Origin: Risungbinella massiliensis
GTDB taxonomy: Bacteria > Bacillota > Bacilli > Thermoactinomycetales > Thermoactinomycetaceae
Assembly: GCF_000942395.1 (NCBI RefSeq)
Contig: NZ_LN812102.1
Location: 868,017 to 932,016 of the forward strand
DNA length: 64,000 nucleotides
Direction: 5' to 3'
Position 1 is the stretch's first letter. Each line of letters opens with the position of its first letter. Position numbers and translations under genes: made by a program. Of this stretch, positions 53,768 through 62,902 are shown in pieces. A model generated the notes under the pieces. That model was not told where the DNA came from and did not search any database. It was given only the letters and a program-made list of their open reading frames with translations.

Positions 53768-54331
53768 TTTCTTACATGTATATACAAATGCTGGCGGGAG
53801 GTTAATCGGCACTAATGAGGTCTCTACATTTGTAAAAACGTTTCGAAGTTGTGATTCCATTTGTCGAGAATATTGATATGCAATAAAGAGTCCTCCCGGA
53901 CGCAGAGTCTGTTGGATCGTATCCAAAAATTGTGTTCTCAATTCTTGCGAAAAGTTAGCAAACGGGAGGCTAGAAATAATATAGTCAGCCGAATCCAATC
54001 CCTGCTTACAAAGAACCTCTTGAAGAGCTAAACCATCATCTGCAATCTGTAGGTTGGGTAACTGGAAACGTTCCGATAAACGACTTCGCATATGGTCATC
54101 GCGTTCAAAGATGAAGGCAGCAGCATGGGCTGGTAAACGCTGCGAGATCCATTCTGTAAATACACCCGTACCTGCCCCCAGTTCAACCACAGTCTGGGCA
54201 TTCTCCCAGTTTACATCTCGAAATATCCGTTTGGTCAAGAAAGAAGAACTAGGGGTGATACTTCCTACTGTCTTTGGCGATTTTACAAAGGAGTAAAAAA
54301 AGCGAACCTTATCTGCCACTTGTTGAATCAT
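53765..54331 (-). CDS. Class I SAM-dependent methyltransferase (phospholipid or rRNA-dimethylase-like)
   Basis: 188 residues. SAM motif I VVELGAGTGVFTE near residue 48, acidic motif FERDD, and the IISSLPFANFS segment where a DPPY/NLPF-like motif is expected. The overall pattern (SPKTVGSITPSS at the start) resembles PmtA-like phospholipid N-methyltransferases and KsgA relatives. Substrate not certain. ATG 54331; AAAGG is somewhat distant. Confidence 0.75.
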   Translation of the reverse strand: MIQQVADKVRFFYSFVKSPKTVGSITPSSSFLTKRIFRDVNWENAQTVVELGAGTGVFTEWISQRLPAHAAAFIFERDDHMRSRLSERFQLPNLQIADDGLALQEVLCKQGLDSADYIISSLPFANFSQELRTQFLDTIQQTLRPGGLFIAYQYSRQMESQLRNVFTNVETSLVPINLPPAFVYTCKK

Positions 54332-54480
54332 TGAAAGAGACAACCTTTCTATATCAGCTTAGGGGCGTATCTTTATTATACTGTTCCCCCAGTCAAAACG
54401 TATATGCAAATCCCCTAAATTCCGATCGAATTCCTTTTGATTATAAATAAAAATATTATCCAATTAAAACATATCTTGTG

Positions 54481-54531
54481 TTGACATCTAACAAGTACGA
54501 TCTATAGAATAAAAGTAATCAGTTTTTACTT
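54481..54531 (+). promoter_or_regulatory. Promoter of the Mn/Zn importer operon
   Basis: -35 TTGACA (54481-54486), 16 bp, -10 TATAGA (54503-54508). An inverted repeat AAGTA-N9-TACTT (54513-54531) covers the start region and could be the operator of a DtxR/MntR-type repressor. Confidence 0.6.
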
Positions 54532-54609
54532 AGGTCAACTTTTATGATTCTAGCAAATTTTTATGGTTGTAGTTTAATTTCATGGAATAAGACAAAAGGG
54601 GTGTTCTTT

Positions 54610-55548
54610 ATGTTCACTAATATCCGCTCCCTTCGTTGGTTCGGTTTGGCAGGACTATACCTTGTCCTACTTTTCTCCATAGGCTGTCAAAAACAAGCAG
54701 ATACATTCGATGGAAAATATCCGATTCAGATAACTTCCACTACAGGTATGGTTTCTGATCTTGTCCAAAACATCGGTAAGGAAAAAGTAACAGTACAGAC
54801 GCTGATGGGACCTGGGGTAGACCCACATCTATATAAGGCTTCGCATGGAGATCTAGATAAGTTAGAAAAGGCAGATATTATTTTTTATAGTGGTTTGCAT
54901 CTAGAAGGAAAAATGTCCGAAGTATTAGAGAAGATAGGCAACCAAAAAACAGTAGTTGCAGTAACGAGTGAAATTAACCCCAAAATACTACTACAAACGG
55001 CGGAAAACCAAATCGATCCACATCTCTGGTTTGATGTCTCTCTCTGGATCGAAGCAGCAAAAAAAGTAGAGAAAACTCTGATTGCCTATGATCCTAAGAA
55101 TAAGGCATTTTATGAACAAAATGCATCTGTTTATTTGAAATCTTTACAAGAGTTAGACACCTATGTACGAACTCAACTCTCGACCATTGCTCCAGAGCAA
55201 CGTGTATTAGTCACAGCACATGATGCGTTTGGATACTTTGGAAAGGCGTATGGCTATGAGGTAGTTGGATTGCAGGGAATCAGTACTGCATCAGAATATG
55301 GTCTAAAAGATGTACAACGACTCGTCGATCTCCTCTCTTCTCGCAAGATCAAAGCCGTGTTTGTTGAGTCGAGTGTACCGAAAAAATCAATCGAAGCAGT
55401 CGTGCAAGGTGCCAAACAAAAAGGGCATAGTGTCGTAATCGGAGGAGAGCTCTTTTCTGATGCGCTCGGAGAACATGGAACACCAGAAGGAACTTATATT
55501 GGAATGGTACGCCACAATGTCGATACGATCGTGCAAGCATTACGTTAA
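54610..55548 (+). CDS. Metal ABC transporter substrate-binding lipoprotein (MntA/TroA type)
   Basis: 312 residues. Signal with lipobox LFSIGC (Cys about 26). Cluster A-I binding protein with expected ligands in GVDPHLYK, IDPHLWFD, VTAHDAFGYF and the late GGELFSDALGE. Binds Mn2+ or Zn2+ outside the cell and hands it to the permeases. ATG 54610 has AAAGGGG upstream. First gene of the four-gene operon. Confidence 0.88.
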   Translation: MFTNIRSLRWFGLAGLYLVLLFSIGCQKQADTFDGKYPIQITSTTGMVSDLVQNIGKEKVTVQTLMGPGVDPHLYKASHGDLDKLEKADIIFYSGLHLEGKMSEVLEKIGNQKTVVAVTSEINPKILLQTAENQIDPHLWFDVSLWIEAAKKVEKTLIAYDPKNKAFYEQNASVYLKSLQELDTYVRTQLSTIAPEQRVLVTAHDAFGYFGKAYGYEVVGLQGISTASEYGLKDVQRLVDLLSSRKIKAVFVESSVPKKSIEAVVQGAKQKGHSVVIGGELFSDALGEHGTPEGTYIGMVRHNVDTIVQALR

Positions 55549-55579
55549 GAAAATTACTCCCTCAATCAGTTAGTAAGTA

Positions 55580-55610
55580 TGTTGCATTAGCCCAAAGCCA
55601 GAGGCGCGCC
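55580..55610 (+). repeat. Partial copy of the MITE-like repeat
   Basis: TGTTGCATTA-GCCCAAAGCCAGAGG matches the left end of the element at 38730, then diverges at GCGCGCC. Located between the binding-protein and ATPase genes of the metal importer. Confidence 0.55.
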
Positions 55611-55679
55611 TGCGATTAAATTTGATTTCAAGCAAAGTTAGTAAAAAATCAATCATGTTTGTAAAGGAGGAAAAGACCT

Positions 55680-56447
55680 ATGTCATCCAATGCCCCCCTT
55701 TCTGTTTCCAATCTTACTGTCGCATATCACCGTAAACCGGTTTTACGGGATATTCAATATACCGCACCTGTGGGCGAGCTGATCGGGATTATAGGTCCCA
55801 ATGGAGCTGGAAAATCAACATTACTAAAAGCCGTCCTAGGTCTTATTCCCTCTGCTAGTGGGAAGATAGAGATCTTTGGGACTCCCTATGCCAAATCTCG
55901 TCAACGAGTCGGCTATGTACCACAACGCGAATCAGTAGATTGGGACTTTCCAACTAATGCCTTGGATGTCGTCCTGATGGGTAGATATGGAAAACTCGGG
56001 TGGTTTAGTCGCCCTACCCAAAAAGACCGACAGATAGCACTGGAATGTCTGCATAAAGTAGGAATGGAAGCCTATGCAAATCGCCAAATCAGTCAGCTAT
56101 CTGGCGGGCAACAACAGCGAGTTTTTCTCGCAAGAGCTCTCGCCCAAGATGCAGATCTCTATTTTATGGATGAACCCTTTGTCGGGGTGGACGCAGCAAC
56201 AGAGAAGGCAATCATCCGCATCCTACACGAATTGCGTGCGGAGAAAAAAACAGTATTAGTCGTTCATCATGATCTCCAGACTGTTACGGATTATTTTGAC
56301 TCCATTTTGTTACTAAATATGAGATTAATCGCAGCAGGACCGACTTCTGAGACGTTTACCTATGAGAACCTGCAAAAAACCTATGGTGGGAGACTCTCTA
56401 TACTGCCTGGTTCTCCTGATCCTCTCGTGGGAGGCACACCATCATGA
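55680..56447 (+). CDS. Metal ABC transporter ATPase (MntB type)
   Basis: 255 residues. Walker [10 protein letters not shown], signature LSGGQQQR, Walker [10 protein letters not shown], switch His in VVHHDL. Powers uptake through the two permeases encoded next. AAAGGAGG before ATG; overlaps the following gene by 4 nt. Confidence 0.92.
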   Translation: MSSNAPLSVSNLTVAYHRKPVLRDIQYTAPVGELIGIIGPNGAGKSTLLKAVLGLIPSASGKIEIFGTPYAKSRQRVGYVPQRESVDWDFPTNALDVVLMGRYGKLGWFSRPTQKDRQIALECLHKVGMEAYANRQISQLSGGQQQRVFLARALAQDADLYFMDEPFVGVDAATEKAIIRILHELRAEKKTVLVVHHDLQTVTDYFDSILLLNMRLIAAGPTSETFTYENLQKTYGGRLSILPGSPDPLVGGTPS

Positions 56448-57751
56448 TCTGGGATCAACTAACCTCCATTCTAGAAGATCCCAATGCTTTCTGGGTCTTG
56501 TGCGGAACGGTACTTCTAGGACTAGCTTCTGGTGTATTAGGTTCTTTTGCCTTTTTACGTAAACAAGGTTTGATGGGCGATGTTCTATCCCACGCTACCC
56601 TACCTGGAATCTGTATCGCCTTCTGGATCACTGGTTCCAAGAATCCACTTCTATTCCTAATAGGAGCAACGTTTACCGGTATTCTAGCATCTATCGTCAT
56701 TCAACTCGTTACTCGTTACTCAAGGATCAAAGAGGATACCGCACTTGGTTTGGTACTCTCCGTCTTCTTTGGAATCGGGATCGTCTTCCTAACGCAAATT
56801 CAACATAGCGCCAATGGTAATCAGAGTGGTTTAGATAAGTTCCTCTTTGGCCAATCTGCCTCTCTCGTTTCCACGGATGTCTGGATCATGGGTGGGGTAG
56901 CACTCCTGCTAGTATTTCTGTCTAGCTTGTTCTACAAAGAATTAAAACTATTAGCTTTTGATGCTAACTTTGGTAATAGTATCGGTTTTCCAATGCGTTG
57001 GCTCGACTTCTTCTTGATGCTCTTACTTACGATTGCGGTGGTCATCGGACTCCAAGCAGCGGGAGTTATCTTGATGGCTAGTCTACTGATTACCCCTGCT
57101 GCTGCAGCTAGATATTGGACAGACAAACTAGGTTGGATGATCCTACTCTCTGCTCTAATGGGGGCACTCTCTGGAGCACTCGGGACAATCATCAGTTCAC
57201 TAGCTTATCATCTCTCTACTGGTCCTATTATCGTCATCTCGGCTACCATCCTATTTTTGATCTCGCTCATTTTTGCTCCTAAGCGTGGATTAATATCTCG
57301 ATATTGGCGATTTATCCGGATGAAAAAACGCCTAACGGAGGAGAGCCTATTACTCTTCTATTATGAAATAGCATCGTTTCATGATGGATCGATCCCTACT
57401 AAAGAGCTACACTCCCACGCTTCAAATCTAAGTCAACGAGAGCTGCTTCAGATTACCCAAAACCTAGTTAAATCAGGAGACTTGATAAAAACATCTGAAG
57501 AGAGTTTTCAATTCACGGAAAAAGGATGGAAGCGAGCATATGACACTCTCTTATTTCAACGCATGATTGAGATTTGGCTTATGTTCGAACAGCAGATTGA
57601 ATCAGATCTCCATGCAGGACAAATCGATGAATTGGTTGATATACCTGATGAGCTAAAATCCCAATTACGAACTCTGTTACAAAATCAAGATCTACTTCCT
57701 ACTTGGATCAATCTTCCCCATCTTCAGGAAAAAGGGAGGGCTGCTTCATGA
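56444..57751 (+). CDS. Metal ABC permease with C-terminal winged-helix extension (MntC type)
   Basis: 435 residues. The first about 285 form the eight- to nine-helix ZnuB-type permease ([19 protein letters not shown] near the start). The last about 150 residues are soluble and resemble a DtxR-like winged helix: [48 protein letters not shown]. The same long form is known for B. subtilis MntC. The role of the extra domain is unclear; metal sensing is possible. Confidence 0.9.
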   Translation: MIWDQLTSILEDPNAFWVLCGTVLLGLASGVLGSFAFLRKQGLMGDVLSHATLPGICIAFWITGSKNPLLFLIGATFTGILASIVIQLVTRYSRIKEDTALGLVLSVFFGIGIVFLTQIQHSANGNQSGLDKFLFGQSASLVSTDVWIMGGVALLLVFLSSLFYKELKLLAFDANFGNSIGFPMRWLDFFLMLLLTIAVVIGLQAAGVILMASLLITPAAAARYWTDKLGWMILLSALMGALSGALGTIISSLAYHLSTGPIIVISATILFLISLIFAPKRGLISRYWRFIRMKKRLTEESLLLFYYEIASFHDGSIPTKELHSHASNLSQRELLQITQNLVKSGDLIKTSEESFQFTEKGWKRAYDTLLFQRMIEIWLMFEQQIESDLHAGQIDELVDIPDELKSQLRTLLQNQDLLPTWINLPHLQEKGRAAS

Positions 57752-58641
57752 GCGGTTTTTGGATTATCTTGACCGGTGCACTGGTAGCCTCTGCCTGTGG
57801 TCTGCTCGGATGCTTTCTTGTATTGCGTAGAATGGCAATGGTAGGGGATGCGATCAGTCATGCGATTCTTCCTGGTATTGTGATCGCTTTTCTCCTGTCG
57901 GGGAGCCGTGACCCACTTCCCATGCTGCTTGGAGCTGCGGTTTTTGGGCTTTTGTGTACTGTCTTAATTGAACGACTACGTCAATTTGGAGTACAGAGTG
58001 ATGCGGCGATTAGTATTACCTTTACCGCACTCTTTTCTATCGGAGTCGTTTTGGTCTCACTCTTTACCAGACAAGTCGATCTAGATCTAGACTGTGTGCT
58101 CTATGGAGAGATTGCTTATGTCGGGTTTGATACGTGGAGTTTTAATGGAATGGACCTCGGTCCGCAAGCAGTATGGCAAGTGGGCGGTGCACTTCTGTTA
58201 TCTCTCGTAGTTATTGGACTATTCTATAAACAGTTCAAACTAACCTCCTTTGATCCGGCATTGGCCGCAACAATCGGTATCCCGATCGCCATCTTTCACT
58301 ACTTATTGATGGGATTGGTCTCGATCACTACTGTAGCTTCCTTTGAAAGTGTTGGTGCTATCTTAGTCGTCGCAATGCTAATCGTTCCCGCTGCGACCGC
58401 TTACCTATTAACTGATCGTTTTGCATTTATGTTAGGTTGGAGTGTCGTGGTTGGTATCCTAAGCTCAGTCGGAGGATATTTTCTCTCCATCATATTGGAT
58501 GCCTCCATCGCTGGCTGTATGACTGTTGTGGCAGGACTTCTCTTCGTGCTCGCCTTTCTCTTCTCCCCGCGACATGGAGTGGTTGCTCGATGGTGGATAC
58601 TCCGTCGTCTAAAGCATGATCTACAACAAAAGTCATACTAA
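57748..58641 (+). CDS. Metal ABC permease (MntD type)
   Basis: 297 residues, permease only (LRRMAMVGDAISHAILPGIV). ATG at 57748 overlaps the preceding stop by 4 nt with GGGAGGG upstream; a longer frame lies inside the previous gene. Pairs with the upstream permease to form the membrane channel. Confidence 0.9.
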   Translation: MSGFWIILTGALVASACGLLGCFLVLRRMAMVGDAISHAILPGIVIAFLLSGSRDPLPMLLGAAVFGLLCTVLIERLRQFGVQSDAAISITFTALFSIGVVLVSLFTRQVDLDLDCVLYGEIAYVGFDTWSFNGMDLGPQAVWQVGGALLLSLVVIGLFYKQFKLTSFDPALAATIGIPIAIFHYLLMGLVSITTVASFESVGAILVVAMLIVPAATAYLLTDRFAFMLGWSVVVGILSSVGGYFLSIILDASIAGCMTVVAGLLFVLAFLFSPRHGVVARWWILRRLKHDLQQKSY

Positions 58642-58735
58642 TTAACCTAGATTACTTTCATATGTTGGAGACTCTTCAGACTGAAGAAATAACTTCTTAC
58701 AACCATATGTACTGAACTCAATATTGTGGGGAAAA

Positions 58736-58776
58736 ACACCTCCTGAATCGTATCAATGATTCGGAGGTGTTACTTT
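58736..58776 (+). terminator. Terminator-like hairpin after the metal importer operon
   Basis: AACACCTCC.GAAT / ATTC.GGAGGTGTT, nearly the same stem as at 27079-27121; followed by ACTTTT. Confidence 0.65.
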
Positions 58777-58906
58777 TATGGGGAAATTTTAGGTTTACTA
58801 TCCTACTAAACTAAAATACCATGTGGTTCAAATGAAAGAAGAAGGATTTACAAATCATAAAATTATGGTGACTATTAGAATTATAGAAATGATCCAAAAT
58901 TCTTGT

Positions 58907-59185
58907 TTAGAATCTTTCATTCACTTCCCATGACTCAACAATCCGGTGAGCTGCATGCGGATCATAACCTATGCCAATCAAATAAGTAATCGCAGCCACC
59001 TCACGCATTGCATGCTCTACTGAGGTTCTTTGGGCTTCACTTAGTCCATATTGAACCCATGGTTCAACTTTGTGTAGAGTTTTCTTTTTTGACGGGTACA
59101 ATTTACCACTCATTTCATCATCATAATAAGAAGACTCTGGATTCCAACGTCTCCTTCTACGATATCGCCATCGCGACACATCCAT
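58907..59185 (-). CDS. Small protein with Arg-rich N-terminus, unknown
   Basis: 92 residues. Basic start (WRYRRRRRW), acidic middle, and a helical C-terminal half (VEHAMREVAAITYLIGIGYDPHAAHRIVESWE). GGGAGAG before ATG. Not recognised; possibly a nucleic-acid or spore-associated protein (inference only). Confidence 0.55.
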   Translation of the reverse strand: MDVSRWRYRRRRRWNPESSYYDDEMSGKLYPSKKKTLHKVEPWVQYGLSEAQRTSVEHAMREVAAITYLIGIGYDPHAAHRIVESWEVNERF

Positions 59186-59386
59186 TTTTCATCTCTCCCT
59201 TTTCTAATATAGAACATGTATTTTAGAATATGTAAACATCCAACCGATTGATTTAGGCGATTTAATCATTTAATCCACGAGAGTAACTGTTATATAATTT
59301 CACGTTTTATATTAATCACTAAAAGGTGTTGGAATAACACACAAAATCCCCTATTGAATAATTTTCTACTTAAATAATTCCATAAA

Positions 59387-59429
59387 AAAGCTTGTCGACC
59401 TGTTAAGATAACAGAAAATATCGACAAGT
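59387..59429 (-). terminator. Terminator of the ABC-2 exporter operon
   Basis: CTTGTCGA / TCGACAAG stem; minus strand continues CTTTTTTA. A small CCCTTT/AAAGGG hairpin lies between it and the stop codon. Confidence 0.75.
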
Positions 59430-59463
59430 TGAGAGTCCCTTTTCTTTATAAAGGGGGATCTTT

Positions 59464-60423
59464 TTACCTAGCATCTGCAAATACAGTCCCAATCACCGAC
59501 TCTAGATTAGGCTCCTTCATGCGCATATCGAGGATCTCTCCCCATTCCTCTATTTGATCTAGGAGTTGCCGAACCGAAGTCTGGGATCGATCGAAGTGGG
59601 CGATCACTTCTTTTCCGGTGAAAGTAAATCCATCCGGGATTTGATTGGGCAAAATCGCTGGAGCTTCGCGAAAAGTTACCACGAGCTGACTAGGTAAACC
59701 CATTGTCTGTAAAAGGGCTTCTCGTTTTCCATCAAATAATATCTTCCCATGACTCAGCACGATTACCCTAGGACAGAGAAACTCAATATCGTCTAGATCA
59801 TGTGTCGTTAATAGTATCGTTTTTCCTTGTTGGTGAAGCTCTCTTAGCAACTGACGCAATTCTTGTTTTACCCAGATATCCAGTCCGATTGTCGGCTCAT
59901 CTAAAATTAACAATTCTGGATCATGGATCAAGGCTGCTGCTAGATCGGCACGCATCCTTTGTCCTAGGGAAAGCTTACGAACAGGTGAATCTAACAGACT
60001 ACCAATTCCCAGTAAAGCATCTGCTTTTTCCAAAAAGACTTGATAGGCATTGGGGGTTACTTGATACATCTCCTGTAAAATCTCATATGATTCACGTAAA
60101 GGTAACTCCCACCATAGCTGTGTCTTCTGTCCAAATACCACTCCAATCTGATAAGCCAGTTTTTTACGCTCTTTTTGCGGATTGAGTCCTGCTACCCGAA
60201 GCTCTCCGCTAGTTGGATGCAAAATCCCGCAAAGCATCTTGATGGTTGTCGATTTCCCAGCTCCATTTGGACCTATGTACCCTACTGCTTCTCCTTTGTT
60301 CACCTGAAAACTGATGTGATCCACTGCGATCTTCTCTTCTGGTGATCGCCGCCACCCATTGAACCAGCTAGTTCGTTTCGTAGCAATAGGATATGTTTTT
60401 CGCAAATTTTGTACCTGAATCAT
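59464..60423 (-). CDS. ABC-2 exporter ATPase
   Basis: 319 residues. Walker [10 protein letters not shown], signature LSLGQRMRADLA, Walker B LLILDEPTIGLD. The N-terminal extension with WFNGWRRSPEEK and the QLWWELPLRESY segment are typical of the COG4586 group, which works with two DUF990-like permeases. Substrate unknown. Last of three genes. Confidence 0.88.
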   Translation of the reverse strand: MIQVQNLRKTYPIATKRTSWFNGWRRSPEEKIAVDHISFQVNKGEAVGYIGPNGAGKSTTIKMLCGILHPTSGELRVAGLNPQKERKKLAYQIGVVFGQKTQLWWELPLRESYEILQEMYQVTPNAYQVFLEKADALLGIGSLLDSPVRKLSLGQRMRADLAAALIHDPELLILDEPTIGLDIWVKQELRQLLRELHQQGKTILLTTHDLDDIEFLCPRVIVLSHGKILFDGKREALLQTMGLPSQLVVTFREAPAILPNQIPDGFTFTGKEVIAHFDRSQTSVRQLLDQIEEWGEILDMRMKEPNLESVIGTVFADAR

Positions 60424-60432
60424 CTACTCCTC

Positions 60433-61212
60433 CTAACTGCCTGTACTACTATAGCGGGCAAGTCCTTTTTTCCAAAAGCCAATCGCAATGCCAGCGAAAA
60501 AAATCGCAATACAAGGGGTTACCCATAACCAAACAGAAGCACTACTCTTGTTAAGAAGAAACGAGAGTGGAAAATAATTTAACCATCCAATGGGCAACAG
60601 AGTAAGAAAGATACCTTGTAACCAATCCGGATAAATATGTTGTGGATACAGAGCGCCAGTGCTGGGCGCATAAACCAAAAAGGGCTGAAGCTCCTTATTT
60701 CGACCAGTCCAAAAGGTAATAGTCGCACTAGTCAATTCAATAAAAAACATGATAAGCAGACTATTAATGGTTAGAATTGGTAAATAGAGAAAAAGAGGAA
60801 CCAACGACACTGACGACAATCCACTTAATCCAAAGCCAAGTACAAGTAATGCTTGGAGAATCCCACCCATCTTGGACCAAGCAATCTGTTTTACCATGAG
60901 GAGAAACAATGGAGAGACTGGACGGATTAGATACGAATCCAATCCTCCCGAGAGAAGTATGCGATCAAAATAGTGCAATTCAGAGAAAATCATTCGCGAC
61001 AGAGCAATCGTGCCCGAGGAAATCCCATATAGTACAGCCACTTCGTAAATATTCCACCCTCCGATCTCTCGAAATCGGATCAAAATCAGGAACAATACTG
61101 CAAATTCTAAGAACATGAGGAACATTTGGGAGAACATTCGTAGTATTAGTTGGGCTTTAGCAAGACGTAGATGGTAAAAAGAAGCCCGAAACAGACGTAG
61201 AGCTAGTCGCAA
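60433..61212 (-). CDS. ABC-2 family permease (COG4587/COG3694-like)
   Basis: 259 residues, six membrane helices; YDWLQ-like PDWLQGIFLTLLPIGWLNYFP near the end is characteristic of this permease family. Second gene of the exporter operon, 9 nt before the ATPase gene. Confidence 0.8.
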   Translation of the reverse strand: MRLALRLFRASFYHLRLAKAQLILRMFSQMFLMFLEFAVLFLILIRFREIGGWNIYEVAVLYGISSGTIALSRMIFSELHYFDRILLSGGLDSYLIRPVSPLFLLMVKQIAWSKMGGILQALLVLGFGLSGLSSVSLVPLFLYLPILTINSLLIMFFIELTSATITFWTGRNKELQPFLVYAPSTGALYPQHIYPDWLQGIFLTLLPIGWLNYFPLSFLLNKSSASVWLWVTPCIAIFFAGIAIGFWKKGLARYSSTGS

Positions 61213-61216
61213 ACCT

Positions 61217-61978
61217 CTAGCCTCCTTTTGCGATTCGAAGTCTAGCTTGATGGGTGAGCCAAATGTTACAAAACGTAAAAAAGACTCCCCAAGAAAGGGA
61301 AAAACCTAATTCGAACCCTTGAAAACGTCCCAGAAAAAATTGAATTGGATCATTGATGATACAAGCAAACGGAAGTGATCGAGCAATCATCTGCAACCAT
61401 GCTGGAAAAATATCGATAGGAATCATCTGGCCACCAAAAAAAAGTAACAAAGACATATACAAAGTAAACAACCATCTCACATCTTCTAGCCAACAAGTAA
61501 TGATTCCAATGGTGTAACACATTTGGATTGCCAACCAGATTGCAAGGATTAACGAGACAGTAAAGAGCAGAAAATGGGATAATTCGGGAAGTTTGGGCAG
61601 TTGCAGTACGAGGACAAATACAATAAGAACTGGTATAGTTCGAAATAAAACACGATATACAATCTTACCAAATTCGACGCAAACCTGTGTCCCAAGAAAA
61701 GAAGTAGGTCGCATCAACTCCATCTCGATCATTCCAGATTGAAATTTCTCTTCCAAATCTAAATCTGGGGTTAAAAATACTGTCATTTGAAGCACCAATT
61801 GACTGATGACAATATACTGGATAAAATCTTCCATCTGATACCCAGCTGGTAGCACCTTCCCTACCAGAACCGATTCCCAAATAGCGATATAGATAAAACC
61901 AAATAGTGCAGAACCTAAAGAAGTAATCAAGTGTGACCAACGGGATCGATATAAAAGAAAAAAGCTTTTTTGGGTCAC
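61217..61978 (-). CDS. ABC-2 family permease
   Basis: 253 residues, six membrane helices, with FFGGQMIPIDIFPAWLQ and a RSLPFACIINDPIQFFLGR segment. GTG start is assumed; the ribosome site is weak (GGAAA close by), so the true start could be shifted. First gene of the three-gene exporter. Confidence 0.78.
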   Translation of the reverse strand: MTQKSFFLLYRSRWSHLITSLGSALFGFIYIAIWESVLVGKVLPAGYQMEDFIQYIVISQLVLQMTVFLTPDLDLEEKFQSGMIEMELMRPTSFLGTQVCVEFGKIVYRVLFRTIPVLIVFVLVLQLPKLPELSHFLLFTVSLILAIWLAIQMCYTIGIITCWLEDVRWLFTLYMSLLLFFGGQMIPIDIFPAWLQMIARSLPFACIINDPIQFFLGRFQGFELGFSLSWGVFFTFCNIWLTHQARLRIAKGG

Positions 61979-62170
61979 TTTCCAATAATAGATCGACTAG
62001 CCCTCCCTTCTATAGAGAAAATATTCTATCTTATTTCGGATATTTTGGCTAATACTTGCCTTAAAAAATACTGAATTGAATGTGTAACATAATAGAAGGA
62101 AAATATTAATAAAAGTTAGATACACTTCGTACATATTGTAATAGAGAAGACATCAAAAGGAGATTTATAG

Positions 62171-62806
62171 ATGACTCAACACAGCAAAATAGCACTTATT
62201 GGTGGGAATGGGAAGGCAGGACGCTATATTACAGAAAAAGCCTTACAAGACGGATACCATGTACGAATGCTCGTTCGGAATCCCGATCGATACACCATTT
62301 CAGATGAGAGAATCGAGAAGGTGAAGGGCGATGCTCAAGATTTGGCATCCATTCGATCTTTACTCGAAGGTTGCCATACAGTAGTCAATGTGGTAGGGCA
62401 ACCTAAAAAAGGTCAGTCTATTTTTAGTACGGTAACAAGCCATATCCTTTCGGTAATGAAAGAGACAGAAACAAATCGTTATATAGCAGTAACAGGAGGG
62501 TCAGTAGACGCTCCAGGAGACAAGAAGAATATTATCAACAAAATCGGAGCCAAAATGTTCCATTTGTTCTTTCCAGATATGATGATCGAGAAGCAGAAAG
62601 AACTCAAGATCTTACTTCAAAGCGAAGCGAATTGGACTTTGGTACGATTACCATTTGTATTGGAAGGTCCTGCTACAGGTAAAATACGAGAAAGCTTGAC
62701 CGATATGCCAGGTATGACCATCCGTAATACGGACATTGCTGAATTTCTTATTGACCAAATTAAAGATACCCGATATATCCGAAAAACCCCCTTTATTGCA
62801 AATTGA
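62171..62806 (+). CDS. NAD(P)-binding protein, atypical SDR/NmrA-like
   Basis: 211 residues. N-terminal dinucleotide site LIGGNGKAGR, then GDAQD and VVNVVG; the catalytic Tyr-x3-Lys of classical SDRs is not obvious, as in NmrA/HSCARG-type sensors and NAD(P)H-flavin-like relatives. Could be an oxidoreductase or redox sensor. AAAGGAG before ATG. Confidence 0.75.
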   Translation: MTQHSKIALIGGNGKAGRYITEKALQDGYHVRMLVRNPDRYTISDERIEKVKGDAQDLASIRSLLEGCHTVVNVVGQPKKGQSIFSTVTSHILSVMKETETNRYIAVTGGSVDAPGDKKNIINKIGAKMFHLFFPDMMIEKQKELKILLQSEANWTLVRLPFVLEGPATGKIRESLTDMPGMTIRNTDIAEFLIDQIKDTRYIRKTPFIAN

Positions 62807-62902
62807 CTTAGCAAACAACTTCATTCAAAACGAATGGTAGAAGTTAGCAAATCAGATAACTTCTACCACACTTATTCACTCTCTCTTCCCTTCCTTTTGA
62901 AA

